The notes beneath the pieces were generated by a model. That model did not search any database. It saw only the letters and a program-made list of their open reading frames with translations, and was not told the DNA's origin. A stretch of DNA of 64,000 nucleotides from Datisca glomerata. Taxonomy: Eukaryota > Streptophyta > Magnoliopsida > Cucurbitales > Datiscaceae. Positions 48,501-60,174 of the stretch are shown here, in pieces. Both the position numbers and the translations under genes were made by a program. Each line of letters begins with the position of its first letter. Positions within the stretch are counted from its first letter, which is position 1. The stretch covers positions 2,468,077 through 2,532,076 of the forward strand of contig QANY01008042.1 in NCBI GenBank assembly GCA_003255025.1. Direction: 5' to 3'.

Positions 48501-51428
48501 CTACTGTACAGATGAGCAACGTTGCACAAATTTTTTGACTTGTTTAGATTTGGTAAGTGCAGTTGACCGAAAATGAATCGGACTATATTGGAATGAGGTG
48601 GATTAAAGTGAGAAAACTAGAAATATAGGGACTCCATGGAAATTGAGTGTAAAGTAGGAGTAAAGGTATGTTTTACCATATTTTAAAGAAGCGAAATTCT
48701 ATTAATAAAATATTGTATTTAGAATTTACAAGCACCTGTTGAGGAGAAGAAATCCATGTATCGATGTACAGTTAACTGTCACATGATGCTTCCTTTGCAG
48801 TCCTCTAAAACGTATAAATTCCCAGATCAAATTTGACAGTAGATATTAAGAAGAGAAAGCCTTTATTTGAGAAGTAACAATAATTTAAATTTAAAATTCT
48901 TTACATTTGATGTATAGTTGATGTTTATACTGTTCTGGAAGATGAATGAAGTGGTTCACCTATTTTGTCTTTCGGTGTGACCTTGTGTTAACTTTTTATC
49001 TTAATCTCGTGCTATTGAAGAATGTCTTAATTTCACCATTTGCAGGTTTAAATTTGGCTCCAGAATTGGCAATAAAGCTTCATGATATTCCTGTTAGCCC
49101 ATGTTTTGCTCTCATGCTAGCATTTAAGGAGCCACTTTCATCAGTAAGATAGCACACGTTTATTTGCATCTCTAATTTTTTTTATTGGTAACTAAGATCA
49201 TATAAATAAATAAAAGAACCCTAGAAGAGGTAATTACGGGACTGAGAACCTGTGTCTATACCAAGAGCAAGTATTTACCCAGTTTTACTCTAAGCCAAAC
49301 TGGGGAAAATACAAGCTTTTCATTCTGTGAAAGAACAAAGAAACGAGTGGGCCTAAAAAATCCTATAATTTCTTTCACGCCAAGTGAGCCAACAAAGAGC
49401 TAACGGGATAGCTTCCCATAAGTTTCAGTTCAGCTCAAAGGCAAACCCACCTATTTTACTCACCCATGTGTTTTGTCATATGTGTTTCTCTGCGTATTTT
49501 AACACCTAACACCTAACTAAGGGCGAATGGAGGTTGCCCTGTTTGACTATTTCTCAAACTTTATGTACTCGAGAAGCCATTTTGAAGGGGTGCCTTTAAA
49601 ATCAAGTTAAAGTTCAGGGGGTATTCTTGCATTTAACCCGCAGATGATTTATTTGTATCTTTTCTCCTTTCCCTAGTTATTATTCCCTTCCTTGAACACT
49701 CACTTTTATAAGGCTTCATGGGGGATCTTGATTTTTAATTAAAGTTTTTATCTGTAATTCAGGTACCTGTAAAAGGTTTCTCAATTCAAAACTCTAAAGT
49801 TTTAAGATGGGCTCATTGTGACAGCACTAAACCAGGGCGTTCTGCTGATAGGTAAAAAACAGTGATCATTGTGCTCATTATGAATGTCGAAGTAAAAAAT
49901 TAATCTCTCTTTCTGTTTCAGTTTACTCGATTATCACTTTCTATTTCTCTGTTTCTCCTGACAGTGAACGCTGGGTCTTGCATTCCACAATAGAGTATGC
50001 AGAGAGAGTTATTGCTGAAACTGGACTTCAGAAACTCTCACATGCGACATTGAAGAAAGTGGCCGAGGACCTATTCCAAGAATTTCAAAGCACGGGGCTT
50101 AGCATTTCCCAGCCCGTTTTTATGAAAGCTCATAGATGGTCAGTACTTATTTCTTGCAATTTATGTCTAGATTATGAACACATCATTTGCTGATGGTATG
50201 ACTACTGAGTAGTTGTTTTGCACTAAGGATGCGCCTTTTGGATTGCGCTACGGATAGGCTCCCTGGAAATCAAATTACAGTAAAACTTGAATGATAAAAT
50301 AAAGTTTTCCAGGCCCTCAGATTCTTAATATGATTCAGTTCAGGCTATTAAATTTTCTTCCTCAATAGAAAATGGAAGGATTGGGGATCACTGCATGAAT
50401 TGCTTAAGATCCTCTAAGGAGTCTTAATTGAATAAGATTCAGCTGTGAAATTTTCCTGGCATTTGTGAGACATCTTATTGATTGTGATATAGTATTTTGC
50501 GTTATTTTTCATTTCCCTTTCTTACTGGAATATGTTCGAATTTTTCAAAGCAACTTTTTTGGATGTTCCAAGAGAAGGATATCTCTAACACTTTTGTAGC
50601 CAGATATAGTGGGACAGCTAAAAAGTCTAAAATCTTACCTAAGAGTTTTGTCTTTTCCTCTTATCTCAGTAGGCAACTAGTGCTTTTAGTTCTCTAATTA
50701 CATACGATTAAATTTATTTTAAATAATTAATGCAGACACAGTAACATGCTGAAAATATCCTCATTTGAAAAGCATGGTTAGGAATGGACCTGTTCTCATG
50801 ATTCTATTGGTTCAATAGTAACTACTAACTAGGAATAAATGGAATTTGGTCTTGATCTTTCCTCATCTGTGGAAATAGAATTTAGTTATGGAAACCTTTA
50901 TCTAGCTCACTAGCTGTTTTCTTAGTTCTTTAGATTACTTACCAGGTTGTCTTTTTCCTGCAGTCCGTACACGCATTTCTCTGCACACATAATCTTAGAT
51001 TCCGTTGTAACATGTTTTAGATTCATCATATTTTGTTACTCAACTTATGTCTCAGTTCGCATTTATTATAAAGTTGTTACCTATGGATATTTTAGTCACT
51101 GGTTAAAAATTTTCAACAGTTTTCACACTCGCAAACCTTTAACCGAAATGAATTTTCTTATGTATATTGTATACTCTGACGTTGCCTGATGTAACTTGCT
51201 TGCAAGCAGTTTTGTGGTGATCTGAAACCAGATAGTATTTGTGGATTTGTGTTGTGTATTAGGGGGAGTGCTTTCCCAGATACAAGTATAGCCAAAGAGG
51301 AGAAATGTCTATGGGATGGGAAGAAGAAGCTCGCTATCTGTGGAGATTTCTGTGTTAGTCCAAACATTGAAGGTGCAATACTTAGTGGCTTGGCTGCAGC
51401 TGCAAAAACCACTGAGACGTTTAGCTAG
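42577..51428 (+). CDS. FAD/NAD(P)-binding oxidoreductase (At1g56000 type)
   Basis: Nine exons join in frame: 42577-42619, 42747-42846, 44084-44264, 47473-47545, 47661-47840, 49046-49143, 49763-49851, 49965-50138 and 51263-51428. All introns are GT/AG, giving 367 codons. The N-terminus is a Rossmann FAD-binding fold: VAVVGSGISGAVCAWSLARN with Gly12, Gly14 and Gly17, Glu35 at the end of beta-2, and GPGGRM just after. Later conserved blocks are TEDGKELFFDHGTPYF, VGVPGMNSLCKAL, VVASDKNIVSPRF and LAICGDFCVSPNIEGAILSG, the last being the C-terminal FAD-contact region. The order and exon structure resemble Arabidopsis At1g56000, a renalase/amine-oxidase-like protein with no settled substrate. The ATG is the first after an in-frame TGA at 42,556. 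Whether a targeting peptide was lost cannot be judged. LINEs and duplications fill introns 3, 5 and 6. Confidence 0.92.
44248..46395 (+). repeat. 219-bp tandem duplication including the exon 3 donor
   Basis: Copy 1 (44,248-44,466) starts inside exon 3 with TTGTCAACATCGAACAG and runs into intron 3. Copy 2 starts at 44,467, is split by the LINE at 44,540-46,246, and resumes to about 46,395. In copy 2 the splice donor GT after GAACAG is AT, so the duplicate donor is inactive. Confidence 0.92.
44540..46246 (-). mobile_element. 5'-truncated LINE in intron 3
   Basis: The insertion is flanked by ACAAATCCT (44,531-44,539 and 46,247-46,255). It has a T-run at its left end, the poly(A) tail of a minus-strand element. 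Minus-strand protein blocks are the RT motif LLFADDSLVFC (about 46,180), SKGGRLTLLKSVFSNLPIYF (about 45,880), FRVGDGSSMWFWTDCW (about 45,450), zf-RVT NRCPLCRKEDESNAHLFLHC (about 44,975) and WGIWREINTKIFERGE (about 44,770). Frames are disrupted by indels. The 5' part with endonuclease is absent, typical of incomplete target-primed reverse transcription. Confidence 0.93.
46868..46878. other. Assembly gap (11 Ns) in a poly-C run
   Basis: Ns are flanked by C-runs of about 14 and 17 bases in intron 3, followed by an A/G-rich stretch. The homopolymer length is uncertain and could be an assembly artefact. Confidence 1.
47375..47492 (+). repeat. Duplicated 3' splice site before exon 4
   Basis: TTAGGAAGGAGTAAGTGGC occurs at 47,375 and again at 47,469, where it is the true acceptor and start of exon 4. 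If the upstream copy were used, the frame would read GAA GGA GTA AGT GGC TAA, an immediate stop. Confidence 0.85.
47963..48222. repeat. Direct repeat enclosing a GC-richer insert, intron 5
   Basis: A 38-bp sequence starting TGTATGCTTCTCATTCACC occurs at 47,963 and 48,183, offset 220 bp. Between them is a GC-richer segment with an internal repeat: GACGCTGAAATGCGCCGTGA, then GATGCCGAAATGCGCCATGA. It could be a duplication with insert or a small transposed segment. Confidence 0.8.
49175..49430 (-). mobile_element. Second LINE 3' fragment, intron 6
   Basis: The left end is a T-run (TTTTTTTTATTGGTAA) like that of the LINE at 44,540 (TTTTTTTTATCGGTAA). Minus-strand translation gives IPLALCWLTWRERNYRIF, corresponding to the WGIWREINTKIF block of the larger copy. 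It is strongly 5'-truncated. No target duplication was identified. Confidence 0.65.
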
Positions 51429-53195
51429 CTCCTTGTAGTGCAGGTTTGCTCGGGTCGTATTTAGCTTTCCTGTCATTTTTTTTATAAGAAAGAGGAGTGA
51501 AACACGAGAAATACAAAGTGGTCATCTATCTTAATAATACTCTCACCTAAACACGCTTAACTTAGGAGTTCTGATCGGTTCTGGACCTCTGGTGCTTTAC
51601 TGCTGGAATTCTGATGGATTCTGTCATTCGAACTATTAGTTATTTCAATTTTAACCTTTGCACATTTGTTTTACCACTGCAAGTCATATATATTGAAATA
51701 TGAATATCATATATATTATCTTATCTTATACCTTTAAAAAGAGCCTTGTTTAGGAGAAATTTTTTAATTCCTAAAATAATTCTATTTGAATTTTAGTTCC
51801 AGCTTTTGATTTAATTAATTAATTTGTTAAAAAATTGTGTTAAACTAATTCATTTAATATATTAATCTGATTAGAATAAAAAAGAGTGATTGCATTCAAT
51901 GTGATAGGTATGCAGGATCAATATGATAGAGCAAACAAACTGTTGGCTAAAATAGACGATTCACTATGGGGAAATGACTAGACAACGAAGTGAATATGAA
52001 ACTCTTAGATTCTATCTTCTATTGTATATATAAATAGTCTTGAAGAGAGGTCATCATGTGTTCATGTGTATGTGAGATTCCTTTGGTGGTTATTACAATG
52101 GAGATGGTTAGATCTTGGTGGAGATGACCACTCGCCCCACTTGGAGTGCCTACAACATCTCTGGCTCGAAGGTCCTCGTTCTTACTCACAATTATGGTAA
52201 AAAAAAAAATTAAGGCATGATACAAGTAGCTCTAAATAGAAATTGTCATCAAAGAGAATATTTTCAGTTAGTTTCTCCATTTATATGATAAATAATTAAA
52301 GTGTTAATTATTTGTGCATTCTATAATTATACTTTTCCGTCTTTTTAAATTTAACTATCCTTGATGATTGCTTACAGGCTAACATCGTATTGTTGATAGA
52401 TTATAAAAGACAGTTATATGTTTAGAAATACTATTACACTTTGAGTACGTCTAAATTTTTTATATTCATTCATTCATTCACAGTTTCAATTAATTTAGAG
52501 TGAAGATTGATGATTCTTAATATGCATCATTTCAATGAACTTAATTGAAACATCATGAATATTATATATCTATCATTTTAATGACCATAAATTTTTATGT
52601 TCACTTTATGCAGTTAAAAGGAGGAGCTTCATTCTTTCAATAATATTTTTCACCATACAATTTGGATTTTGTCATGTATTAACATTACTCTTCAAATTTG
52701 ATAATATATAACATACTTTTATTCAATTTTCATTTCTTTTGTTTTCTTATACTTCAATTTATCTAACTTCAGTTATTAGAAATAGATTTTATTGGTCATC
52801 CTAAATTCAATTATAGGAATTGTAAAGATCATGTTTGTTTATCGTTATGACGCATCTTTAATAAATCAACTAATTTTACCACTTACAAACTATTTTGGCG
52901 CGGAGAACCTTTGAAACGAAACGGTCAAGTTTGTGTGTTGTTCATGTACATTATTCACTTCTTATACGTAAGTAGATGTATATTGGTCTTTTCTGACATT
53001 TATAATGATTTATTTGTTTTTAGATCTGATAGTTTTGTCTTAGATCTTCGTATGTTTGTAACTTTGCTTTCTTAATGAAATGCTATCTCTGTCTTAAAAA
53101 AAGTAATAATTGAAAATTATAATAACTAAAACGAGAAAATTAGAAACATAAAGATGAAACTGAGTTTTTTTTAAGTCCAGTGACATTTATAATCA
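51429..53195. other. Intergenic, no gene seen
   Basis: AT-rich spacer between the oxidoreductase and psbR. The stretch 51,990-52,200 has a TATATATAAATAG string and GC-richer sequence that may be a remnant of an unknown repeat. A LINE-like tail (ending in TCTTAAAAAAAG) may lie at 53,030-53,104. No coding signal. Confidence 0.45.
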
Positions 53196-53821
53196 CTAGG
53201 TGATACGTGCTTCGCGCATATTCGATCAATTATTAAAATGTACAGATAATTTAAATTAATATTAACGTTGATATAAATGCATCATCACATTTAAAAATTA
53301 TTTTGCATCTAACCTAAAAGTGAAATAATAATAGCTTGTTTATAATATGAAAATTTTAGTGCTATTTGAATATTATAGAAAATATTCTATTTTGCCAATT
53401 TATCATATTCTTAAGAAATAATTATATCATATTAAAAGACAGTTTCTCATACTCAAAATATATTAATGTCTTCCTATAGACTCATGTATATGAATTTTCA
53501 TATTACTGATATCATAAATATTACTTAATATTTAATTTATAAATTTACAACAAATAAATCATTATTGACTTATAATTAAATATTATTTATAAAAGATCTT
53601 GAAATCAATATACATATATTCACGTCTTTAATTACATAAGATCATCAAAATATTTAATTTTACTGACCACAAACAAATTATTGTTGGATAAAAAATAAAA
53701 CATTATCAAATAAATTAAATGAGAAAGGAAGTAAATACCTAATTTGTACTATATTTTAATAGTCTTTAAATGGGAAAATGAGAATAAAAGTTTTCTCCAT
53801 TTTAAATCTCTAGTATATATT
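53196..53821 (-). mobile_element. Probable non-autonomous Helitron
   Basis: On the minus strand the element ends with a GC-rich hairpin (ATATGCGCGAAGCACGTAT, one mismatch and one wobble), five bases, then CTAG followed by T. This is the plant Helitron 3' signature (hairpin, CTRR, insertion before T). The other end, near 53,821, reads ATATATACTAGAGATTTAAA, similar to plant Helitron 5' ends (TCTATACTA type) but without the exact TC start. It has no coding capacity. Confidence 0.55.
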
Positions 53822-53908
53822 TTCCTAAAATTAAATTAAAAAAGGGCTGGCTGAATTTCCTCTATCCATAAAATAATTATTACCAAATTTCCAACCAAAG
53901 AGAAAATT

Positions 53909-53918
53909 CCACGTGTCA
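53909..53918 (+). promoter_or_regulatory. G-box/ABRE motif, distal
   Basis: CCACGTGTCA lies about 275 bp upstream of the psbR ATG. The CACGTG core is bound by bZIP and bHLH factors in light-responsive promoters, and ACGTGTC also fits an ABRE. Confidence 0.6.
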
Positions 53919-54060
53919 TAAATCAAGATGTCTAGTTGAGGATATGCAACCCCAAGTCAAGATGAGAGCTGCTAGCCAAAAACAGAAGAGGTTAAAATAG
54001 GAACACAAATTCTGATAACATTGCAGAGATCATATCCAGATTTCAACCACAGATTTCACG

Positions 54061-54070
54061 CCACGTGTCA
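54061..54070 (+). promoter_or_regulatory. G-box/ABRE motif, proximal
   Basis: This is an identical CCACGTGTCA about 120 bp upstream of the psbR ATG. The identical 10-mer in two places supports a functional light- or stress-response element. No clear TATA box was seen between it and the ATG. Confidence 0.65.
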
Positions 54071-54191
54071 TTACATGAATCACTGCCTCCACACAACTAG
54101 TACTCTTATTATCAAAAGGGCTGTTCTTCATTAGTGAACAGAAGAAAACACACATTCAAAAAGAAAAGACAGAGAGAATCAAAGCAAAGCA

Positions 54192-56498
54192 ATGGCAGCC
54201 TCTGTTATGGCTTCTTCATCAGTGAGTCTGAAACCATCTGCTTTCTCGTTTGAGAGATCTTCCAACGTCAAAGGTCTTCCCTCTCTTGCAAGAAGAACTT
54301 CCTCTTTCAAAGTGGTGGCCAGCGGCGGCAAGAAGATTAAGACTGACAAACCTTATGGTACTAAGCTTGACTCATCACTTTTCCTTAATTAAGGATTTGA
54401 GTTTCTCTCTTCATCTTAGAAGGACAGACAGAGGTGACAGTTCAATACACCCGCATCTATTTTTATCATAAAATAACTTATTCATCATTGTTAAGAGAGA
54501 AAATCATAGTGTGACCGTGGTACCACTAATCTATTTAATTTGATCATCTTGTCTGTTCATTTTGTAGTAGTGCAAATCTTGTTTTTTTTTCAATTTCTTT
54601 TGATAAATAACATAAATGATTGACATGTCATTTTAATCAATTATGTTATTTATCTAATTCTTTGTCATCGTTGAATTACTCATCAATGACATTTTCTTCT
54701 TCTTTTATTGGTATAACTAATAGGAATCGGAGGTGGGATGAATTTGAGAGATGGCGTCGATGCCTCCGGAAGGAAGCCTACGGTTGGTCTCTAATATATT
54801 ATATCAACAGCCTTCTTTCTAGTTTAAGAACTTAAACAGACATCTCATCTAGTTTCATTATACACACAACACATAAGTTTATTGTTCAATTTTATTCTCA
54901 AAAAGCCCCCACTTTATGTTTGATAATAAGTTCATATAGATAGCTCATTATTTTTTGTCACTCTCTCAAAATTTATTTACTTTTAAACTATAATTATGTA
55001 GCATTCTCTTTGTCTGTTAAAATTAGTTTAATTAAAAATAATGATTTATCAATTTAATTAAGAACATTTTTAACCTTGCACATTAAATTACTGAGAGAGT
55101 TTCATATAATTAAAACAAACTATAAAGGATATTGATGTAATTTATTTATTACCATAACTCTTTTTATTTTTTTAACAAAATTAGAAAATAAGAAATGATT
55201 TACATAAATCTACTTATTTTGTTTGTTTTTGAAATAATACAATTAAATTATTCATAAATTAGAGAATCTAGCGGATTAAAAAAAGAAAAGAAAGAGTATT
55301 TACTTTATTGTATTTTGAAGGAGTTTATTTGAATTTTAACTTTGTTGTTAATTCCCTGATCCTTTGTTAAATTGATATAGGGAAAGGGAGTCTACCAATT
55401 TGTGGACAAATACGGTGCTAACGTGGATGGTTACAGGTAATTTTCTTCTTTTCTTTCTGCCATATGTAAAAGATAACACCCTATAACTTTACAACGTGAT
55501 TTACATACGACAAGCAATATACGTTACGGTACGACACACTCATTTTAATAAAAAAAATATTTTTTATCAATTTATATTTTACGTCATAACTCATAAGACT
55601 ATCAATGAATATGAGATAGGAAAAGTACGGAAATAACGAACATATATAGTAGAAAATTTTATTCTCGTGATTTGGTTTCAATTGTTACTGAGAAGGAAAC
55701 CAAGCTTGTGACTAAAACGTACTACTTTAACAATTATAACAAAAACATATTATTTTTTTATTAAAGATATATTATAATTTAAAGAGGTGGAGTTCTAATA
55801 ACTCGAACTCATTTAAAAGTTAATGATTGCTAAAAATACGTATAATATATGATTTTCTTACATAAATTCATTTAATTATTTATGATATATTTTTTTCAGT
55901 CCAATCTATAACACGGATGAGTGGTCCCCTACTGGTGACGTCTACGTTGGTGGTAAGAATTCTAATAATAATATTGATATCATTTTTATTCAATCGAGGT
56001 ACGTAGGAGAATCAAATCATCTTCTATTCAGGTTTGAACAAATGATCGATCTGTTAAGTCAATCTCCATTGAGCATATAAACTATATAGCTCAGATCATT
56101 CTAATATGAAAACAAAAAATTATATTTTTTTCAATTGATTTTGGCTGTTGTTTTTCTTTTAACTGTCTATATCGGACATTACGCCCTCATTTTCTTTAAA
56201 ACATGAAGGAATTCTGATCCTGTAAGAATATTTAGGGTTTAAGTCTAATCATGATCATTTGCAGTTTAGTTTAAATTTTTTCATTTGATCCTAACAAATT
56301 CTTCGTTTTTTACGATAAAAAAATATCATCTTGTTATTAGGAATCATATGTTTTTATATTGTGTTTGGAAAAATTTAATGACAAGGAAGGAAAAATATTG
56401 CAGGGACAACTGGGTTGGCCATATGGGCTGTGACATTGTTTGGTCTTCTTGCTGGTGGTGCTCTGCTTGTGTACAACACTAGTGCTTTGGCACAGTAA
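54192..56498 (+). CDS. PSBR: Photosystem II 10-kDa protein PsbR precursor
   Basis: Five exons, 54192-54357, 54724-54782, 55381-55436, 55900-55952 and 56404-56498, join in frame with GT/AG introns into 142 residues, the family length (about 140). The first 40 or so residues are Ser-rich and basic, like a plastid transit peptide. The mature part carries [11 protein letters not shown], then [32 protein letters not shown] and a C-terminal membrane helix [20 protein letters not shown], ending NTSALAQ. PsbR is a thylakoid protein that helps stabilise the oxygen-evolving proteins PsbP and PsbQ on photosystem II. The start is the first ATG after a pyrimidine- and AGA-rich leader. Two G-boxes upstream fit light control. 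Nothing looks broken. Confidence 0.97.
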
Positions 56499-57240
56499 AA
56501 ATATTATTGTAATGATAGAAACACCCTGCCGTTAGCTTTTATTTATGTTTGCTTAGTCATCCGATATTAAGTAACTGTGTCTAAAACAAATATTTTATCA
56601 TTATGTACACTCAAATATTCTGTGTATGTTTTTGTGTGGTGCTATGGAGTCTTACATTATTCTCTTGGGACAGAAAAATTCAAGCAAAATGTGTTAACAC
56701 AGTTGCCATTGTGGCCACTTAAACAAGAAAATGCCTCTTGGTCTCTCAAGCATACAATTTCCAATCCGTTGGTATGTACTTGGGAAGTTGGAATTTTGCC
56801 TCTTATTTTTATCTACATTTTTTTCAGCGGGCCAATTTTTTTTTTTTTTACATTTTTACTGCTTGCAATTTGATTGTTAATTTGACTTTTATATGATCCT
56901 AATTTTAATTTACGTTCTTAATCAATTTGTACAATGAATGATGAGGATTCAATAAATATCATCAAAACTAGGTTAGAATATAATCATGGGGCATTCATTT
57001 TTTTTAAAGAATTGTAATTAGTGTGGGAAAATGTTTAAACTAAAACTATTTTATTTTCGAGGGAAGTGAAGAGCCAATATATTTCTGTATAGAGATTTTA
57101 AAATATGTACTTAACTTGAGTTAAATTAGTTGGTTTACTTAGCAATTGAAAAAATAAATCTTGGCCGTTCAAAAAAAATAGTAATTGTCAACCATCTAAG
57201 AGTATTAGAGAAGAATACAAGTCCAATTCAAACTATAATA
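56499..57240. other. psbR 3' flank, no gene seen
   Basis: The psbR 3' UTR probably ends within the first 200 bp. The rest is AT-rich. A 98-codon open frame at 56,577-56,873 has no recognisable motif and overlaps the expected 3' UTR. Confidence 0.5.
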
Positions 57241-57824
57241 GTCAATTTCGTTTTGGTATCCGTTTCAGTTTTCTAAAAAAATGAAACGATCAGGATATTT
57301 TGGTATTTCAGAAAAAATTTCGGTCATCTAAAATAATGTTATAAAATTTATTATAAATAATATAACTAAGAAAAAATTGAATCAATATATTATAACATGC
57401 AAATAATACGTAATTACTATTAAAATTTAACAAAATATCATATTAATGACATTAAAATTTAACAAAAATATCATATTAAATAACATTATTATCATGAAAC
57501 ACATAAATGTTCAACATCATAACTATTTTGCTTGAGTTTCATCATTATCATCCTTATTAAACTTTATAATTCAGGAGTATCTCTACCAAACTGATCCCAC
57601 CATACATCTACAAAAGAAACATGTTGAGGATAAATTCAATTAAAACAACATAAATTCATTGGAGTATTTCGACATAAACAAACTGAAATTTGATCGAAAC
57701 AAACAGAAACAGACTGAAATAGAACGAAACTAAAATTCTAGATAAAAAACTACAACCCCTATATCATTTCGGTTGCTCACCGAAATCAAAACGTTTAGGT
57801 CGACCGAAACAAAACAAAATTGAT
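57241..57824. mobile_element. Candidate MITE with weak terminal inverted repeats
   Basis: GTCAATTTCGTTTTG at the left pairs, with two mismatches, with CAAAACAAAATTGAT at the right end. Both halves are rich in TTTCGGT / ACCGAAA type motifs. About 580 bp, non-coding. No convincing target duplication, so class and exact ends are uncertain. Confidence 0.45.
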
Positions 57825-58140
57825 AATTAAGAGTCAAATACACCCATCATGTTTGGCATGATAAAGAGGATTCGGGTCTCCTTTATTTAGAAAGTGAGGC
57901 ACTTATTTCCATGCTAAAAATGACAAACAAAAACATACAAATAAGCATATTTTTCATCATATCTATTAAAAACCCAATAGTATTTTAAGTCATTTGCTGT
58001 CACGCTTGCATGTTTTTTAATCTTTAAAAACTCACTCTTTCTATCTGTTCAAAATAAAAATGAAATATTATAATTTAAGATAGATGATGACAGATGATTT
58101 AAATGAGTACTGAGTTTTCAGTATCATAGAATTACCAAAA

Positions 58141-58444
58141 CAACTAAATATCACAATTAATTATTAGGAAATGGACTTTCTGTCGCTGCTCGGCAACGTC
58201 AAAAGGCTGAAGTTGGACTATATCTGACCGTTCACCCAGATTTGAACGGTCAAATCTGAACAGACCAAATCTGACTCAACTAATTTTGTAAACAACTAAA
58301 TATCACAATTAATTATTAGGAAATGGACTTTCTGTCGCTGCTCGGCAACGTCAAAAGGATGAAGTTGGACTATATCTGACCGTTCACCCAGATTTGAACG
58401 GTCAAATCTGAACAGACCAAATCTGACTCAACTACTTTTGTAAT
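58141..58444. repeat. 152-bp perfect-looking tandem duplication
   Basis: Units 58,141-58,292 and 58,293-58,444 differ at only about two positions (AAGGCTGAAG versus AAGGATGAAG; ACTAATTTT versus ACTACTTTT). Each unit contains the short inverted repeat GACCGTTCA / TGAACGGTC. The near identity suggests a young duplication. Confidence 0.95.
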
Positions 58445-58568
58445 AAAATATTAATTTTTTTACTTTTTACTTTTTCTTAACAGATCTGGTTCGTTCATAT
58501 CTGACTGAACGGACCAGTTCAAACATCCGTCTCTGCCGTTGCCTAGCAACGATAGAGAATCCAGATCC
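58167..58568. mobile_element. Candidate MITE containing the 152-bp duplication
   Basis: GGAAATGGACTTTCTGTCGC and CTGCTCGGCAACG at the left are largely the reverse complement of CGTTGCCTAGCAACGATAGA and GAATCCAGATCC at 58,537-58,568. GACCGTTCA / CTGAACGGACC type inverted motifs lie inside. About 400 bp, non-coding. The target duplication is not clear. Confidence 0.5.
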
Positions 58569-60174
58569 AGAATATCAATTCATCATTTTGGGTAAGATTA
58601 TCTATCTCTTCTTATTGCACTCTCAAACACCCACTTTACCCTTTCGCATCACATAATGTTGAGGCTTCATAGTTTTCACTTTTTCAGTAATCAAAGAGTA
58701 GTAGAAGTTGGGGCTTAAATATGAACAATATGAACACTATGAAGGGATTAATTCATTTGTTGGTTGTGATGAATATGAGCCCTTATGGAAACCTTTCTCA
58801 AATTACATGAATCTAATTTTCATTTCATCTAAAAAACATGTCTTATTTTTTGTTGGGATTCATGTTCATCATTGTACATTGATTTGCCTCTGTCTTTCAC
58901 GAACAAATTTCCAATCTGATTTTCACAAAAAAATGCCCTTAATACTCTAAATGTGGTTGAAGCATGTTTAGCCTTATTTGTTTATGTCCTCCATTGGAAA
59001 AAAAATTAAAACATTTTAATCTCCCCTTGAACAAAAAAAAGGAATGATTTTCCTAAATGTCTTTTGGAAGATATAGGGGGTTGTCTTTTAAGCTAAAACT
59101 AGATGAGAAGTGAATGTACTTTTCTCCCTTTTATATTTTTATATAAGAAGATTACGTTATTGCCCCTCAAATTAAAGGTCTATGTGTCTATTTCTCAAAC
59201 AAGAGGGGGTTTAGTGTAATTATGAGAAACCTAAAAGAAGGTAAGTTGAATTTACTCTAAATTCTAAAATGTACTATTAGATCTTATACTTCACATTATA
59301 TTTTAATTTAGTCAATTTAGGCGTCATTAAGTCATTATGTATGTTAAGATTGTGTCATTAAAACATGAGAATCCTATGTTGTACTTGTTCATTCTTTATG
59401 AATAACAATAAGTAGTTTTTTTTTTCATTTTAATCATATGTGAGCATTGTTCATAAAAACTCGACAAGTATATAATACTGATTTTGTGGGATATGAAGTT
59501 AGCTCACAAACACAAACAAGATATAAACCAAGAGTTCTAGATAACTTGTTAAATAACGTTCTCACAATTTAGTAACATTGGATACACTCATTTAAAAACT
59601 GAATTGAAGCAACTCTCTTATATAGAGTGATTTGCCTTCTTTATTAGGTGGAATACTTGATTAACGTATTATGTGATTGAAAATAATAATAAGTTTGATT
59701 CTCAATAAAATTATAATATCATAAGATCATGATATTTATTGTTATTATTTTATTTATGCTCTCTCACTTGAAATGATTATGAAATTATATTAATGATTCA
59801 AATATTTGATCTATTATGAATAAAATTCTATGAGTAACATATTCGTTACTAAACAATATTAATTTAGTACGAAGAATATACTCCGATCTTAACTTTACAC
59901 AGAAATCAATTTATCCCTTAAACTTTGATAGTCGAATGATTGTTAAATGATCACAATACACATCACATGTCTATTTTTTTTTATAATTTTACCCATTTAT
60001 TCAAAATCATCTAAATTCGATTGCTGAGAAAACAAAGAAAAAACCAAATTTCACAGCCGAATTTATATGAAATTTTGGAAAAACCCATCACAAACAAAGT
60101 TTGCTCATCCTATATAATCCAAATTTCCATAAAGTTGTGAAAAAAAACCAGAATGGGCTTCCTATTTTCTCAGA
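58569..60174. other. AT-rich intergenic DNA, no gene seen
   Basis: An 80-codon open frame at 58,708-58,950 begins near the end of the MITE and has no recognisable domain, and I do not call it. The rest is AT-rich with many stops. Confidence 0.5.

Noticed and set aside
56577..56873. 98-codon frame after psbR
   Set aside because: Lies in the probable psbR 3' UTR and flank; no domain.
58708..58950. 80-codon frame after the MITE
   Set aside because: No family recognised and no supporting features; likely chance.
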